Assembly: GCA_902788315.1 (NCBI GenBank)
Contig: CADAJS010000021.1
Coordinates: 1 to 50,448, forward strand
Length of the DNA: 50,448 nt
Direction of reading: 5' to 3'
Origin: an uncultured Bacteroidales bacterium
GTDB taxonomy: Bacteria; Bacteroidota; Bacteroidia; Bacteroidales; Bacteroidaceae
This document shows, piece after piece, positions 18,601 to 25,994 of the stretch; position 1 is the stretch's first letter; every line of letters begins with the position of its first letter. The position numbers were made by a program, and so were the translations under genes. The notes below the pieces were generated by a model. It saw only the letters and a list, made by a program, of their open reading frames with translations, was not told the DNA's origin and made no database searches.

Positions 18601-18855
18601 GACATGGGGTGTCGAGAGGTCGAGCCCCACCCAGCCCATGCTCTGCTCCCACGCGGCAAAATACGTCGAGGCATCGCCATCGAAGGCGGCAGCCTTGGTG
18701 TTCACGGTGGTTGATGTGCTTCCATTGTAGTAGCTGTATGTGGAGCCGATGGGCGTGCCCGTCAATTTTTCGTCTTCCGGTACGTTGTCTGCCGCCGCTG
18801 CTAATGGCTGCAGGGAAGCGAGGCAGAGTGCCAGAAGGAATATCTTCTGTTGCAT
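15646..18855 (-). CDS. Secreted CotH-kinase-family protein with GLUG and discoidin domains
   Basis: The 1069-residue product has a signal peptide (MQQKIFLLALCLASLQPLAAAA). Residues about 25-160 form a discoidin-like domain with FDGDASTYFAAWEQ. Residues about 185-585 match the CotH family: RVRGNFSATHENKPYRIKF, KKWLLINNYGDKTLIRNN, LLLNGEYRGCYQLTDHV and the metal-binding-like GPVWDNDLALEN near residue 453. GLUG-type repeats (FKGRFDGGRHLVKNLHV, YLGLFGVL) occupy about 620-760. A second discoidin-like domain lies near 905-1010, and the tail ends GLYIVNGVKVHVK. CotH proteins are atypical protein kinases in spore coats and appear as surface domains in gut bacteria. Whether this copy keeps kinase activity is not known. 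Confidence 0.88.
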   Translation of the reverse strand: MQQKIFLLALCLASLQPLAAAADNVPEDEKLTGTPIGSTYSYYNGSTSTTVNTKAAAFDGDASTYFAAWEQSMGWVGLDLSTPHVISRIVFRPRNTSDGPSKMLLGVFEGANSEDFMDAVPLHLISETPSAGSTTAFDVQVTRGFRYVRYVGPSGSRSVVAELEFYGHEGEGSDSIFYQVTELPTVSIHVKNNSVPQTKGVDFTSNLTIVYEGGTLIQEYPILTRVRGNFSATHENKPYRIKFDDGKKHHMLKGSAEDESPAKAKKWLLINNYGDKTLIRNNVAFEVSRRVGMPFTPWCRCVDLLLNGEYRGCYQLTDHVSSNPNRIPITDMEPEDIEGEALTGGYLIEMNGYANNDPVHFTSPQGNPISVHEPDEDAIQPAQVQYIRDHFNRMEEAVFSADYTDPEKGYRPLLDLDTFLKYFLANEFSGNTDMIWQVFMYKERGDDHIYTGPVWDNDLALENDGNVYPGNEREDWTYTVRTAGRWSTFVSRILSDPSAMARLQTLWAEARDREDFTEEGIRQYIETLRRKVSASARLNHIRWPYLLQKVHCNPEVWGSWDAEVDVMRDYAVGRVAWMDNKLNYNKLDMVDGVYQINNPLEMTNFAAIVNNGRTDIDAVLNADIDMRDYESRFTPIGSTLRPFKGRFDGGRHLVKNLHVSGSRYLGLFGVLGDGASVSDITLDSTCTFEGNDYVGGIVGRVQRGTATISRCGNEASVTATGLRAGGLVGGVYSATLNLDNSYNAGSVTASNEAAAIVGWASGAVNISRVYNTRKVQGQSGDNNFAAGSPLTMEQCYDVAAGQAMPLTLEELASGQLAWTLNHGQKPAPWRQNLDNGSVPDTHPTLLAGSGPVFRDGSLYTNINPDGYPYRYYLFVITDFWGNGVLQFSEFDLLDDVRQEIAALTVLEGTPSSIQHENWPNVADNNTGSKYCGYLNGRVYFIFDAQREIQIQGYRIYTANDTREFPDRNPCSWKLYATNTLTSDPDDSVWQLIDERENDQTLGATNYTPYDFSITWPERPEGIQMAQTAVGTPSRGVYDLSGRRLADSLHPSLRLTPGLYIVNGVKVHVK

Positions 18856-18886
18856 ACGATTAACAGTTCACTTTAATTTGCGGGGG

Positions 18887-18894
18887 CAAAGATA
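18887..18894 (-). promoter_or_regulatory. -7 element upstream of the CotH gene
   Basis: TATCTTTG on the minus strand, about 32 bases before the start codon, fits the Bacteroidetes consensus. A TTTTG lies too close upstream to act as the -33 element. Confidence 0.45.
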
Positions 18895-19111
18895 TAACAA
18901 AATATCGAAACTATAGGTAACTTTTAATTTTTTTTCACAGTGATACCTTGCAGGCGGCAGACCGCAGGAGGCGCCTTTCGAGGCCGCCGACGTGGGGGCT
19001 GCATACCCCTCCTTATTTTCCCACACTCGGGAAAACCGGGCGCTACACTCTGCGTGTGAGCGCACGTCTCGTGGCGGGTACTGGGGCGGCATGTGGCAGG
19101 GGCATGAAACA

Positions 19112-19148
19112 GGCTTGGCCGGATGCATCTGCGGCATCCGGCCAAGCC
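19112..19148 (-). terminator. Strong hairpin downstream of the His-rich gene
   Basis: A perfect 15-bp stem (19112-19126 with 19134-19148) closes a 7-base loop and lies 74 bases beyond the stop of the minus-strand gene. It is very GC-rich and lacks a clear T-tract. Confidence 0.65.
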
Positions 19149-19221
19149 CGTGATATGTTGTGAGGTGACGGACGTCCGTCCTGTGCCTCGGTCTCCTTCG
19201 GCATCCGGCTTCCTGCGACGT

Positions 19222-19695
19222 TTAGTGTGCCAGGGCGCCGATGAGTGCTCCCACTGCGATTCCGGCAGCCACGCCGCCTGCAACTGCGGCAGCATTGTGA
19301 CCATAGAAGTGGGCGTGGAAGTGGCTCAGGGGATGTGCGAAATAGTAGTCGGGAGCAAAGTACGTGTCGTACCAGTACCAGCGGCTGTCGCGCCAATAGC
19401 CCCAGCGTCCGTCCATGTAACGCACGCGGCGTCCCCATCCGGGCAGGTAACCGTAGCGGTCCACGCGATGGTGCATCGGGCGGGGAGCCATGTGGTGCAC
19501 GGGGCGGGGAGCATGGTGGCGCATGTGAGCCACGGGTGCATGTCCATGGGAGCCGCCGTGAGGCCGTGCTACCATCTCGCGTCCCTGGTGGCGGTAGCCG
19601 TCGCCATGTACTCTGCGTGCCTGAGCGTTGATGTTCATACTTGCCATCAGCATGGCTATCATCACTGCGATTGGGTAAATGTTATTGCGCTTCAT
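19222..19695 (-). CDS. Small exported His-rich protein with glycine-zipper tail
   Basis: The 157-residue product has a signal peptide ending NINAQA. The mature part holds many histidines (clusters such as HHAPRPVHHMAPRPMHH), then an aromatic segment rich in Trp and Tyr, and finishes with a glycine-alanine hydrophobic stretch (AAAVAGGVAAGIAVGALIGA) that resembles a glycine zipper able to enter a membrane. I do not recognise a family. Metal binding through histidines is a reasonable guess only. It has a good promoter and its own terminator, so it is probably a monocistronic, expressed gene. Confidence 0.7.
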   Translation of the reverse strand: MKRNNIYPIAVMIAMLMASMNINAQARRVHGDGYRHQGREMVARPHGGSHGHAPVAHMRHHAPRPVHHMAPRPMHHRVDRYGYLPGWGRRVRYMDGRWGYWRDSRWYWYDTYFAPDYYFAHPLSHFHAHFYGHNAAAVAGGVAAGIAVGALIGALAH

Positions 19696-19745
19696 AGTCG
19701 TAAGTATTAATGGTTAGTAACTCGGTTTGTGTCCTTTCGACATTG

Positions 19746-19775
19746 CAAAGGTACATACTTGCGACGAGCCTGCAA
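19746..19775 (-). promoter_or_regulatory. Promoter of the His-rich gene
   Basis: On the minus strand TACCTTTG (19746-19753) is preceded by TTG (19773-19775) with a 19-base spacer, a good match to the Bacteroidetes pattern. The leader would be about 45 bases. Confidence 0.65.
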
Positions 19776-19856
19776 TACGGATTACCCTAAAGTGAGGTAG
19801 GGGTTTCCCTATACGTGTTCTCTTTCCCCCCAAAGGTAGGAGCATGGGGTAGGGGG

Positions 19857-22505
19857 CTACCGTCTCACTTTCTTTCCTTCGTGAATATAGATGCCGTCGT
19901 GGGCCTTATCGGCAGGCACCTGGCGCCCTGAGAGGTCGAACCATCGGTCGAGGCCCGTGGTGGCTGTCTGTCCGGGGAGGAGCACGCCGTCGGGCGTCAG
20001 TTCGCCGGCAAGGAACTTGTCCACGAAGACCCTCATCCAATAGCCGCCCACCACGCTGCGTGCCTGGAAGAAGCGCTTCGAGGCATTCCCGCCGTCGTGT
20101 CCGTCGGTGATGGGCACTCGTGTGGGACACTCATTGATGAACTTCCACATGGGGTTGATGTATCGGGCCAGGACGGTCTTGCTGTCGGCCATAGCTGCAG
20201 CCCACATGTGCCAGTCGTTCTTGACCAGATTGCCGCGGCTGTCGAGCGGCAGGCCATAGGTGGTCATCTTGTTTGTGTAGAAGGCCATCTCGCGTACACG
20301 TGGGATACGGAAGAGGTCCCATCCCCATGCCTTGTCCCACACCATATTGTACTTGGTGCTCCAGGTGCTGGCATTGCTGCCGAAGTTGAGCAGATAATGC
20401 ACGCCGCCCGAAGAACTCATCGCATTGCGTGTCCAGAAGGTGGCCATCTCCTTTGCCTTGGCGATGTACTCCTGCGCCACATCCTCCTTGCCCAGCATGG
20501 AGGCCAGCTCGCTGTAGGACATCACGCCCATGATGGCTTTCACGGCCAGGTTGGTGTTGTGTTCCGACTTGCCCATGAAGTCGTCCGTACAGAGCTGGTT
20601 TGCGGGGTCCTTGCCATGCTCCACCAGATAGTCGGTCCACTTGGTGAGGTATTTCCAGTAGCGTTCCACATAGTCCAGGTCTCTGTCCATCCGGGCAATG
20701 ACTGCCATTAGGATGAGGGCATTGCCGCTCTCCTCCACCGGCATATCGCCGCCATAGGCCTGCCCGTTGGCACGGGGGAAGAGGCCCAGGTCGTGGTTTG
20801 CGAAGTCGCGCGTCCACTTGCCCAGGGCGCTGTATTCAAATACCGGAGTAAGCATCGCCTTGGCCAGCGCCGTATTGTAAATAAGGAAAAGGGGCTGCGA
20901 GGGGTAGGTGACGTCGAGTGTGTTGATGAAGCTGCCGCTGTTGTTCTCGCGACTCATGAACATCAGGTTGCCCTTGGCGTCGGTGACCAACTTGTGGGCC
21001 GCGATGGCCTGACGGAAGGCGGCACAGCATATCTCGGCATACTTGACGCCGCCGCTTTCGTAGGCATCCTCATAGACCTGCAGGTCCTGATCGCGGCACA
21101 GCTGCATGATGCTGTCGTAGCCTGCCTGCATCTCCTCGAAACGCTGACGGATGGTCACCCGCCCGTTGTGTGCCCAGTAGCCCTTGCGGTTCGCACCGTG
21201 ATACTGGATGCTGTACACGTCGTCGTAGCCAATCATCGTGAACCCGCGGGCCTCGTCGGCGACGTGTCCCAGGCTGTCGGTATATACCATGGCCTGATAC
21301 TTGCCTCCCGTCTGTGACGAGGAATGGCTGTAGGGAGCGACGCTGCCCGTGCGGATGAAGTCTGCCTGCAGCGTCTCGCGGGGATCCAGGGCGAGGCGCT
21401 TGTGGTCACAGTCCTCGCAGGCCAGGTAGAGCATACCCCAGTCGATGACGTCGTCCGAGTGAGCCAGGTAGTTCTGCTCTCGGTTGCCGGCACGCAGATA
21501 GGACAGGTGTTCGCTGCTCTGGCGCATGGTCGTGGTGCCCTGCGAAGCGTTGCGGACAGTAAGCTCGGCCGATGTCTCCAGATAGAGCTGCACGTCGTGC
21601 TCGGCGCCGTCATTGGGGCGCACCCGATAAGAGACATATACGATGGGGGTGGAGAGTAGGTCGAGATCCTTCATCACAAACGGAGTGGTGAAGACCAGGT
21701 CGAGATTGACACCGCCGCAGGCAAAGGTGTAGTAGGTGCTCGTAGGCATCACGGTGCAACTCTTCTGGACGGCCTCGCCCAACGCACTGCGGTAGAGTCC
21801 GAAATCGACGTATGCACCGCCCATGGTGTTGTAGCAGTGGCCGGCCAGCACGTTCTCGCCCTTTCGCAGCAGGGAGGCATCGATCTTCAGCATGACGCCG
21901 CCCACGTCCCACGAGTAGCCCGTGCTTACCAGACGCTGTCCGTTCAGGTAGAGCTCGAAGGTGTCGTCGTGCTTATATATAACAAGGTAGTGCGACGAGA
22001 CGTCCACCGTGTCGAGGCTGAAGCTGCGCCTCACCCAGATGTCTGAGCCCGTGGCCGACCACTCGGTGCCGATATGGCGATAGTTGTCGTCGTTGCCTCC
22101 AAAGGCCGCGGTGCCCGTGAGCCACGATGCGTCGTCGTAGCCCACATCGTACCAGCGCCCTGCAGGGGTCGTCGTCGTGTAACGTCCGGTCCAGGGGGCC
22201 TCAGAAGCCAGCGGGAAGAGCGACTCCGTAGTGGCTCCCATAAAACGATAAGCCTCGCCATCCACACGCAGTAGGCCGATGAGCGGCTTCTTCACATGGT
22301 TCGACCAGTGCTCTGTGGGGCCGTCGTACAGATGGTCGCAGGGTGTCCAGATAGAGAAATGAGGGTCTGTCACCACCAGAGGCACCGAGGGGAGACGGAG
22401 CGAGTTAGGCTTGACGGGAGTATAGAAATCGCCTGTCTGAGCGTACAGCGAAGTACTCAGCATGAGCATGCCGAGGACGATGTTTTTACACAAAGAAAGT
22501 TTCAT
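19857..22505 (-). CDS. Exported glutaminase-like protein (DUF4964/5127/4965/1793 architecture)
   Basis: The 882-residue protein begins with a signal peptide ending TSLYAQ. The opening RLPSVPLVVTDPHFSIWTPCD and WSNHVKKPLIGLLRVDG is the hallmark of the large glutaminase A-like family. A beta-rich insertion at about 105-215 resembles a sugar-binding jelly roll (VRRSFSLDTVDVSSHYLVIY). The C-terminal half is an alpha/alpha-toroid region (FANHDLGLFPRANGQAYGG, MPVEESGNALILMA, WDKAWGWDLFRIP) followed by a short tail ending GIYIHEGKKVRR. In fungi members were reported as glutaminases; in gut Bacteroidetes most are uncharacterised and may be glycoside hydrolase-like. The gene diverges from the GH92 gene. 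Confidence 0.85.
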   Translation of the reverse strand: MKLSLCKNIVLGMLMLSTSLYAQTGDFYTPVKPNSLRLPSVPLVVTDPHFSIWTPCDHLYDGPTEHWSNHVKKPLIGLLRVDGEAYRFMGATTESLFPLASEAPWTGRYTTTTPAGRWYDVGYDDASWLTGTAAFGGNDDNYRHIGTEWSATGSDIWVRRSFSLDTVDVSSHYLVIYKHDDTFELYLNGQRLVSTGYSWDVGGVMLKIDASLLRKGENVLAGHCYNTMGGAYVDFGLYRSALGEAVQKSCTVMPTSTYYTFACGGVNLDLVFTTPFVMKDLDLLSTPIVYVSYRVRPNDGAEHDVQLYLETSAELTVRNASQGTTTMRQSSEHLSYLRAGNREQNYLAHSDDVIDWGMLYLACEDCDHKRLALDPRETLQADFIRTGSVAPYSHSSSQTGGKYQAMVYTDSLGHVADEARGFTMIGYDDVYSIQYHGANRKGYWAHNGRVTIRQRFEEMQAGYDSIMQLCRDQDLQVYEDAYESGGVKYAEICCAAFRQAIAAHKLVTDAKGNLMFMSRENNSGSFINTLDVTYPSQPLFLIYNTALAKAMLTPVFEYSALGKWTRDFANHDLGLFPRANGQAYGGDMPVEESGNALILMAVIARMDRDLDYVERYWKYLTKWTDYLVEHGKDPANQLCTDDFMGKSEHNTNLAVKAIMGVMSYSELASMLGKEDVAQEYIAKAKEMATFWTRNAMSSSGGVHYLLNFGSNASTWSTKYNMVWDKAWGWDLFRIPRVREMAFYTNKMTTYGLPLDSRGNLVKNDWHMWAAAMADSKTVLARYINPMWKFINECPTRVPITDGHDGGNASKRFFQARSVVGGYWMRVFVDKFLAGELTPDGVLLPGQTATTGLDRWFDLSGRQVPADKAHDGIYIHEGKKVRR

Positions 22506-22532
22506 ATTGGATAAATATTGTTATCGGGTGGC

Positions 22533-22593
22533 AAAGGTATAGAGTTTTTTTCACATAGAGAGACACGACTAACAAGTTTTTTACGTATATTTG
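22533..22593. promoter_or_regulatory. Divergent promoter elements between the glutaminase-like and GH92 genes
   Basis: Two -7 matches face away from each other. TACCTTTG on the minus strand (22533-22540) lies 28 bases before the start at 22505, and TATATTTG on the plus strand (22586-22593) lies 27 bases before the start at 22620. Neither has a clear -33 element. Shared control of the two glycan-related genes is possible. Confidence 0.5.
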
Positions 22594-22619
22594 CAGCTGA
22601 AAATCCATTTCTTGCTGAT

Positions 22620-24638
22620 ATGAAATCCTGTAAGACTCTTTTTTTCCTGCTCCTGACCGCGATGGGTGCCACGGCACAGGAATCCTCGACACTGAGCAAA
22701 GTGAACCTCTTCATGGGCACGGCCGACGACTACGGACAGATGGCGCCAGGCGCCACGGTGCCCTTCGGCATGATACAGGTGTGCCCCGACAGCAATCCGC
22801 GACAGCATCCGGGCTACGACTATGAGAAGCCTCTGATTTCCGGCATCTCGCTGAACCGTCTCTCGGGTGTCGGCGGGAATGGATGTGGAGGCAACGTGGC
22901 TCTGATTCCCGGCAAGGCGGACCAGGAAATACGCATCGAAAAGCAGAGCGAGCAGGCCACGCCCGGATACTATGCCGCCACGCTGAGCAACGGCGTGAAG
23001 GTGAGGCTGACGGCCACCTCACACATGGCTGTGGAGCAGTTTACCTTCCCCCAGGGAGAGGAAACGAAGGTAACCGTGGCTCCCGCAGCCAGTTTCGAGC
23101 GTGTACACACCTGCGACTTCCGCCTGTTGGGCAACCAGTCGGCACGAGGCTACGTCGAGTCCCGGAATACATGCGGCAGGGGACGCTACCACCTGTTCTA
23201 CAGGCTGTTCACCAGTCATCCATTCACTGCCGAGACACTGGCCGACGGTCGCGTGACGCTCCACTTGCAGACGGGCGGAGAGAGGACAGCCGAGGTGCGC
23301 ATCGTCGTTTCTTCGGGCGTGGAGGAACTGCTCACAAACCTGAACCCGAAACAGGTGTGGGAGACGCCATTCGACCGACTGCGCCAGCAGGCTGCCGACG
23401 CGTGGAGCGACGCGCTGGGCCACATAAAGGCAAAGGGCACGCCGGACGAGCAGACCATTTTCTACACCTCGCTCTACCGCACCTTCCACAGCCCCTTCCA
23501 GGTCACGGACGACCTTTTCCCTCAATACTTAGGTACGGACGGGCGTGTACATAAGCCCCGGGGATTCCAATATTACAGTTCATGGTCGCTGTGGGACACG
23601 TACCGCACCAAGTTCCCCCTGATTCTGCTCATGCAGCCCCGGCGTGGGCACGACATCATGTGCTCGCTTGCCCAGCTGTACATCACAGGCAAGCAGGACT
23701 GGTCCACCGACTTCGAGTGTGTGCCCACCGTGCGCTCCGAGCATGCCATCGCCACGCTGCTCGATGCCCTGCGCAAGCACATTGTCACGCCCGACGAGCT
23801 GCGCCCATCCTATCCCGGAATGGTGGCCGAGGCCATGCGGCTGCCCCTGGCCAAGCCAGACCAGTGTCTCGAGACGGCCGGCGACTTTTGGGCACTGGGC
23901 CAGCTGGCTGCGGAACTGGGATATGCCAGGGATGCTGCCCGATGGCAGGAACGGGGCGAACAGCTTTTCGACTCTATCTGGCCGAAGGAGTTCATGCACA
24001 TCGACGAGACATACACCAAGATGCGGGGCAACGGGCTCTATCAGGGCACGCGCTGGCAATACCGCTGGGGCGCCCCGATGTTCCTCAGCCGTATGGAGAC
24101 GCTGTGCGGCAAGCCGACGCTGGCTGCACAGCTGAACGAGTTCTTTGACAAGCAGCTGTACAACCAGGGCAACGAGCCAGACATCCACGTGCCCTTCCTC
24201 TTCGGACGACTCGGCCAGCCACTGAAGACAGGCCCTATCGTGGCCGAACTGGCACTGGACAGCACCGTCCACCGTTATGGCGGTAACGACGCCTATCCCA
24301 CCCCCTTCGTGGGCCATGCCTTCAAGAATGCCACCCGCGGCTACTGTCCTGAAATGGACGAGGATGACGGCACCATGAGCGCCTGGTTCGTCTTCGCTGC
24401 GATGGGACTCTACCCCCTCATCGTGGGCGAGCCCACCTATGAGGTCTTCTCCCCACTGCTCGACGAGGTGACGTTTACCACCGACGGGGCAGGCAACCGC
24501 GTGACCATCCGCACCAACGGACGCACGTCGCGAAAGCAGACACCGAAGCGCGCCACATGGAACGGCAAGTCGCTCACCGAATGGCGAATCAATCACAATA
24601 CGCTCGTCCAGGGAGGCGAACTGGTCTTCTGGTATTGA
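22620..24638 (+). CDS. GH92 family alpha-mannosidase
   Basis: GH92 enzymes are calcium-dependent exo-alpha-mannosidases that trim host or fungal mannans and N-glycans. The frame is open further upstream, but the ATG at 22620 gives a proper signal peptide (MKSCKTLFFLLLTAMGATAQ) and leaves 27 bases after the -7 element; the product has 672 residues. The N-terminal beta domain has NLFMGTADDYGQMAPGAT and the toroid holds GNEPDIHVPFLF near residue 517 and GYCPEMDEDDGTMSAWFVF near 573, the most conserved GH92 motifs. It is somewhat shorter than typical members. No N-terminal lipobox is seen, so it is likely periplasmic. Confidence 0.95.
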   Translation: MKSCKTLFFLLLTAMGATAQESSTLSKVNLFMGTADDYGQMAPGATVPFGMIQVCPDSNPRQHPGYDYEKPLISGISLNRLSGVGGNGCGGNVALIPGKADQEIRIEKQSEQATPGYYAATLSNGVKVRLTATSHMAVEQFTFPQGEETKVTVAPAASFERVHTCDFRLLGNQSARGYVESRNTCGRGRYHLFYRLFTSHPFTAETLADGRVTLHLQTGGERTAEVRIVVSSGVEELLTNLNPKQVWETPFDRLRQQAADAWSDALGHIKAKGTPDEQTIFYTSLYRTFHSPFQVTDDLFPQYLGTDGRVHKPRGFQYYSSWSLWDTYRTKFPLILLMQPRRGHDIMCSLAQLYITGKQDWSTDFECVPTVRSEHAIATLLDALRKHIVTPDELRPSYPGMVAEAMRLPLAKPDQCLETAGDFWALGQLAAELGYARDAARWQERGEQLFDSIWPKEFMHIDETYTKMRGNGLYQGTRWQYRWGAPMFLSRMETLCGKPTLAAQLNEFFDKQLYNQGNEPDIHVPFLFGRLGQPLKTGPIVAELALDSTVHRYGGNDAYPTPFVGHAFKNATRGYCPEMDEDDGTMSAWFVFAAMGLYPLIVGEPTYEVFSPLLDEVTFTTDGAGNRVTIRTNGRTSRKQTPKRATWNGKSLTEWRINHNTLVQGGELVFWY

Positions 24639-24674
24639 CGTCGCATGCGAAAAACTATATATGCTCGACCGACT

Positions 24675-25967
24675 ATGAAAGGAATCATCCTCAGACTGTT
24701 CTGCCTCGCCTGCATGCTCGCCACAGCCATGCAGACACGAAGCCATACCCCATTCGAAGCAATGACAGGCTTCTTCGATACCAAAAAGTACCGCGACTTC
24801 CATATCACCATGACGACGGCGCCAGACCCCTACTTCGGATCCGTTTACGTCACAATGGATCACAATTATTCCAGTCGGGAGAAAAGTATCACCGTATGTT
24901 CCGACCCTGCACCAATGGCCGAACTGAAAGCCAACCTGACATCCGACTCGTTTGAAGAATACGGATGCCGGCTGCACGCATATCCCAGAGCGGGCTACGC
25001 CCTGGACGGCTTCGTACTGAAGATGAACTACCGGCCTGGGGAAGACATGTCATCCTACTACCTGAAGAACCGCGATGATGAGAAGCTACGCAGCGGCAAT
25101 ATCTACTACATGGGGCTGGGCGAGAAGAGCGAGTGGCAGGACTTCGACCCGACGAATCGCGCTGACTACCAGTTCCAGGCAAAGACCACGGTGGAGATCG
25201 TCGCCATATTCCGCGAGGCTGTGGCGAAGAAAGTAAGCGTCACACAACCCGGCACACTGGCCGAGACAATCGAGCACCAGAGAGTCCAGGAGGCCGACAA
25301 CCTCACCGTCAGCGGCCCGATAAACGCCGACGACCTGCGGTATCTGAAAACCATGTCGAAGAAGCACAACCTCGTCCGGCTCAATCTATCGGGCGCTCAG
25401 ATTGAGGAGATACCGTCCTCTGCCTTCTTTGGATGCCCGCTCTATGAAGTGGTTCTGCCCGCCAAGGGACTGAAACGCATAGAGGAAGGAGCATTCGACA
25501 ATTGCTTCGGTTTAGCGTCGTGCCCCATACCCGAAGGTGTGAAGGTCGAAAGCAATGTATTCCACTATTCCATTCATCTCCCCATGAAACTCGATAATGA
25601 CAATGGAAGCATCGGCCACTTCGACGAGTTGGTACCCGTCCCGCTGGCCGAGCGCACCGACCTCGTCAGCGTGGCCGACGTGATGCCGTCATTCCCCGGT
25701 GGGGAGCAAGCGATGCTCGACTATATCTCGCAGAACATGCGCTATCCGGAGCTGGCCCGAGAGATGGGCATCCAGGGCACGGTCATCGTACGCTTTGCCG
25801 TCGAGAAGGACGGGCGGATCTCGACACCCGAGGTCGTGAAAAGCGTGGACCGCACGCTGGACAGGGAGGGCCTGCGCTTAGTCGGCCAAATGCCGAAGTG
25901 GAGCCCTGGCAGCGTAGGCGGTACGCCTACGGGCGTAATCATGACGCTGCCCATACGCTTCAAGTGA
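24675..25967 (+). CDS. Secreted LRR protein fused to a TonB C-terminal domain
   Basis: From the ATG at 24675 the product has 430 residues and begins with a signal peptide (MKGIILRLFCLACMLATAMQ); an in-frame ATG ten codons earlier gives a worse signal. Residues about 90-185 resemble a divergent InlB B-repeat (GYALDGFVLKM). About 190-300 is a BspA-like segment (PGTLAETI, LTVSGPINADDLRYLK, LRR_5-like IPSSAFFGCPLYEVVLP, AFDNC). The last 95 residues are a TonB C-terminal domain (FPGGEQAMLDYISQNMRYPELARE, QGTVIVRFAVEKDG). Usual TonB proteins have an N-terminal membrane anchor and Pro-rich spacer; both are absent here. It starts 36 bases after the GH92 gene and may be co-transcribed. Confidence 0.8.
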   Translation: MKGIILRLFCLACMLATAMQTRSHTPFEAMTGFFDTKKYRDFHITMTTAPDPYFGSVYVTMDHNYSSREKSITVCSDPAPMAELKANLTSDSFEEYGCRLHAYPRAGYALDGFVLKMNYRPGEDMSSYYLKNRDDEKLRSGNIYYMGLGEKSEWQDFDPTNRADYQFQAKTTVEIVAIFREAVAKKVSVTQPGTLAETIEHQRVQEADNLTVSGPINADDLRYLKTMSKKHNLVRLNLSGAQIEEIPSSAFFGCPLYEVVLPAKGLKRIEEGAFDNCFGLASCPIPEGVKVESNVFHYSIHLPMKLDNDNGSIGHFDELVPVPLAERTDLVSVADVMPSFPGGEQAMLDYISQNMRYPELAREMGIQGTVIVRFAVEKDGRISTPEVVKSVDRTLDREGLRLVGQMPKWSPGSVGGTPTGVIMTLPIRFK

Positions 25968-25994
25968 CACAACAAACCATAAAGCTTACCATAA

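Noticed and set aside
23580..24977. 465-codon minus-strand frame opposite the GH92 gene
   Set aside because: It runs across the GH92 stop and into the next gene and shows no domain; GH92 motifs on the plus strand are unmistakable.
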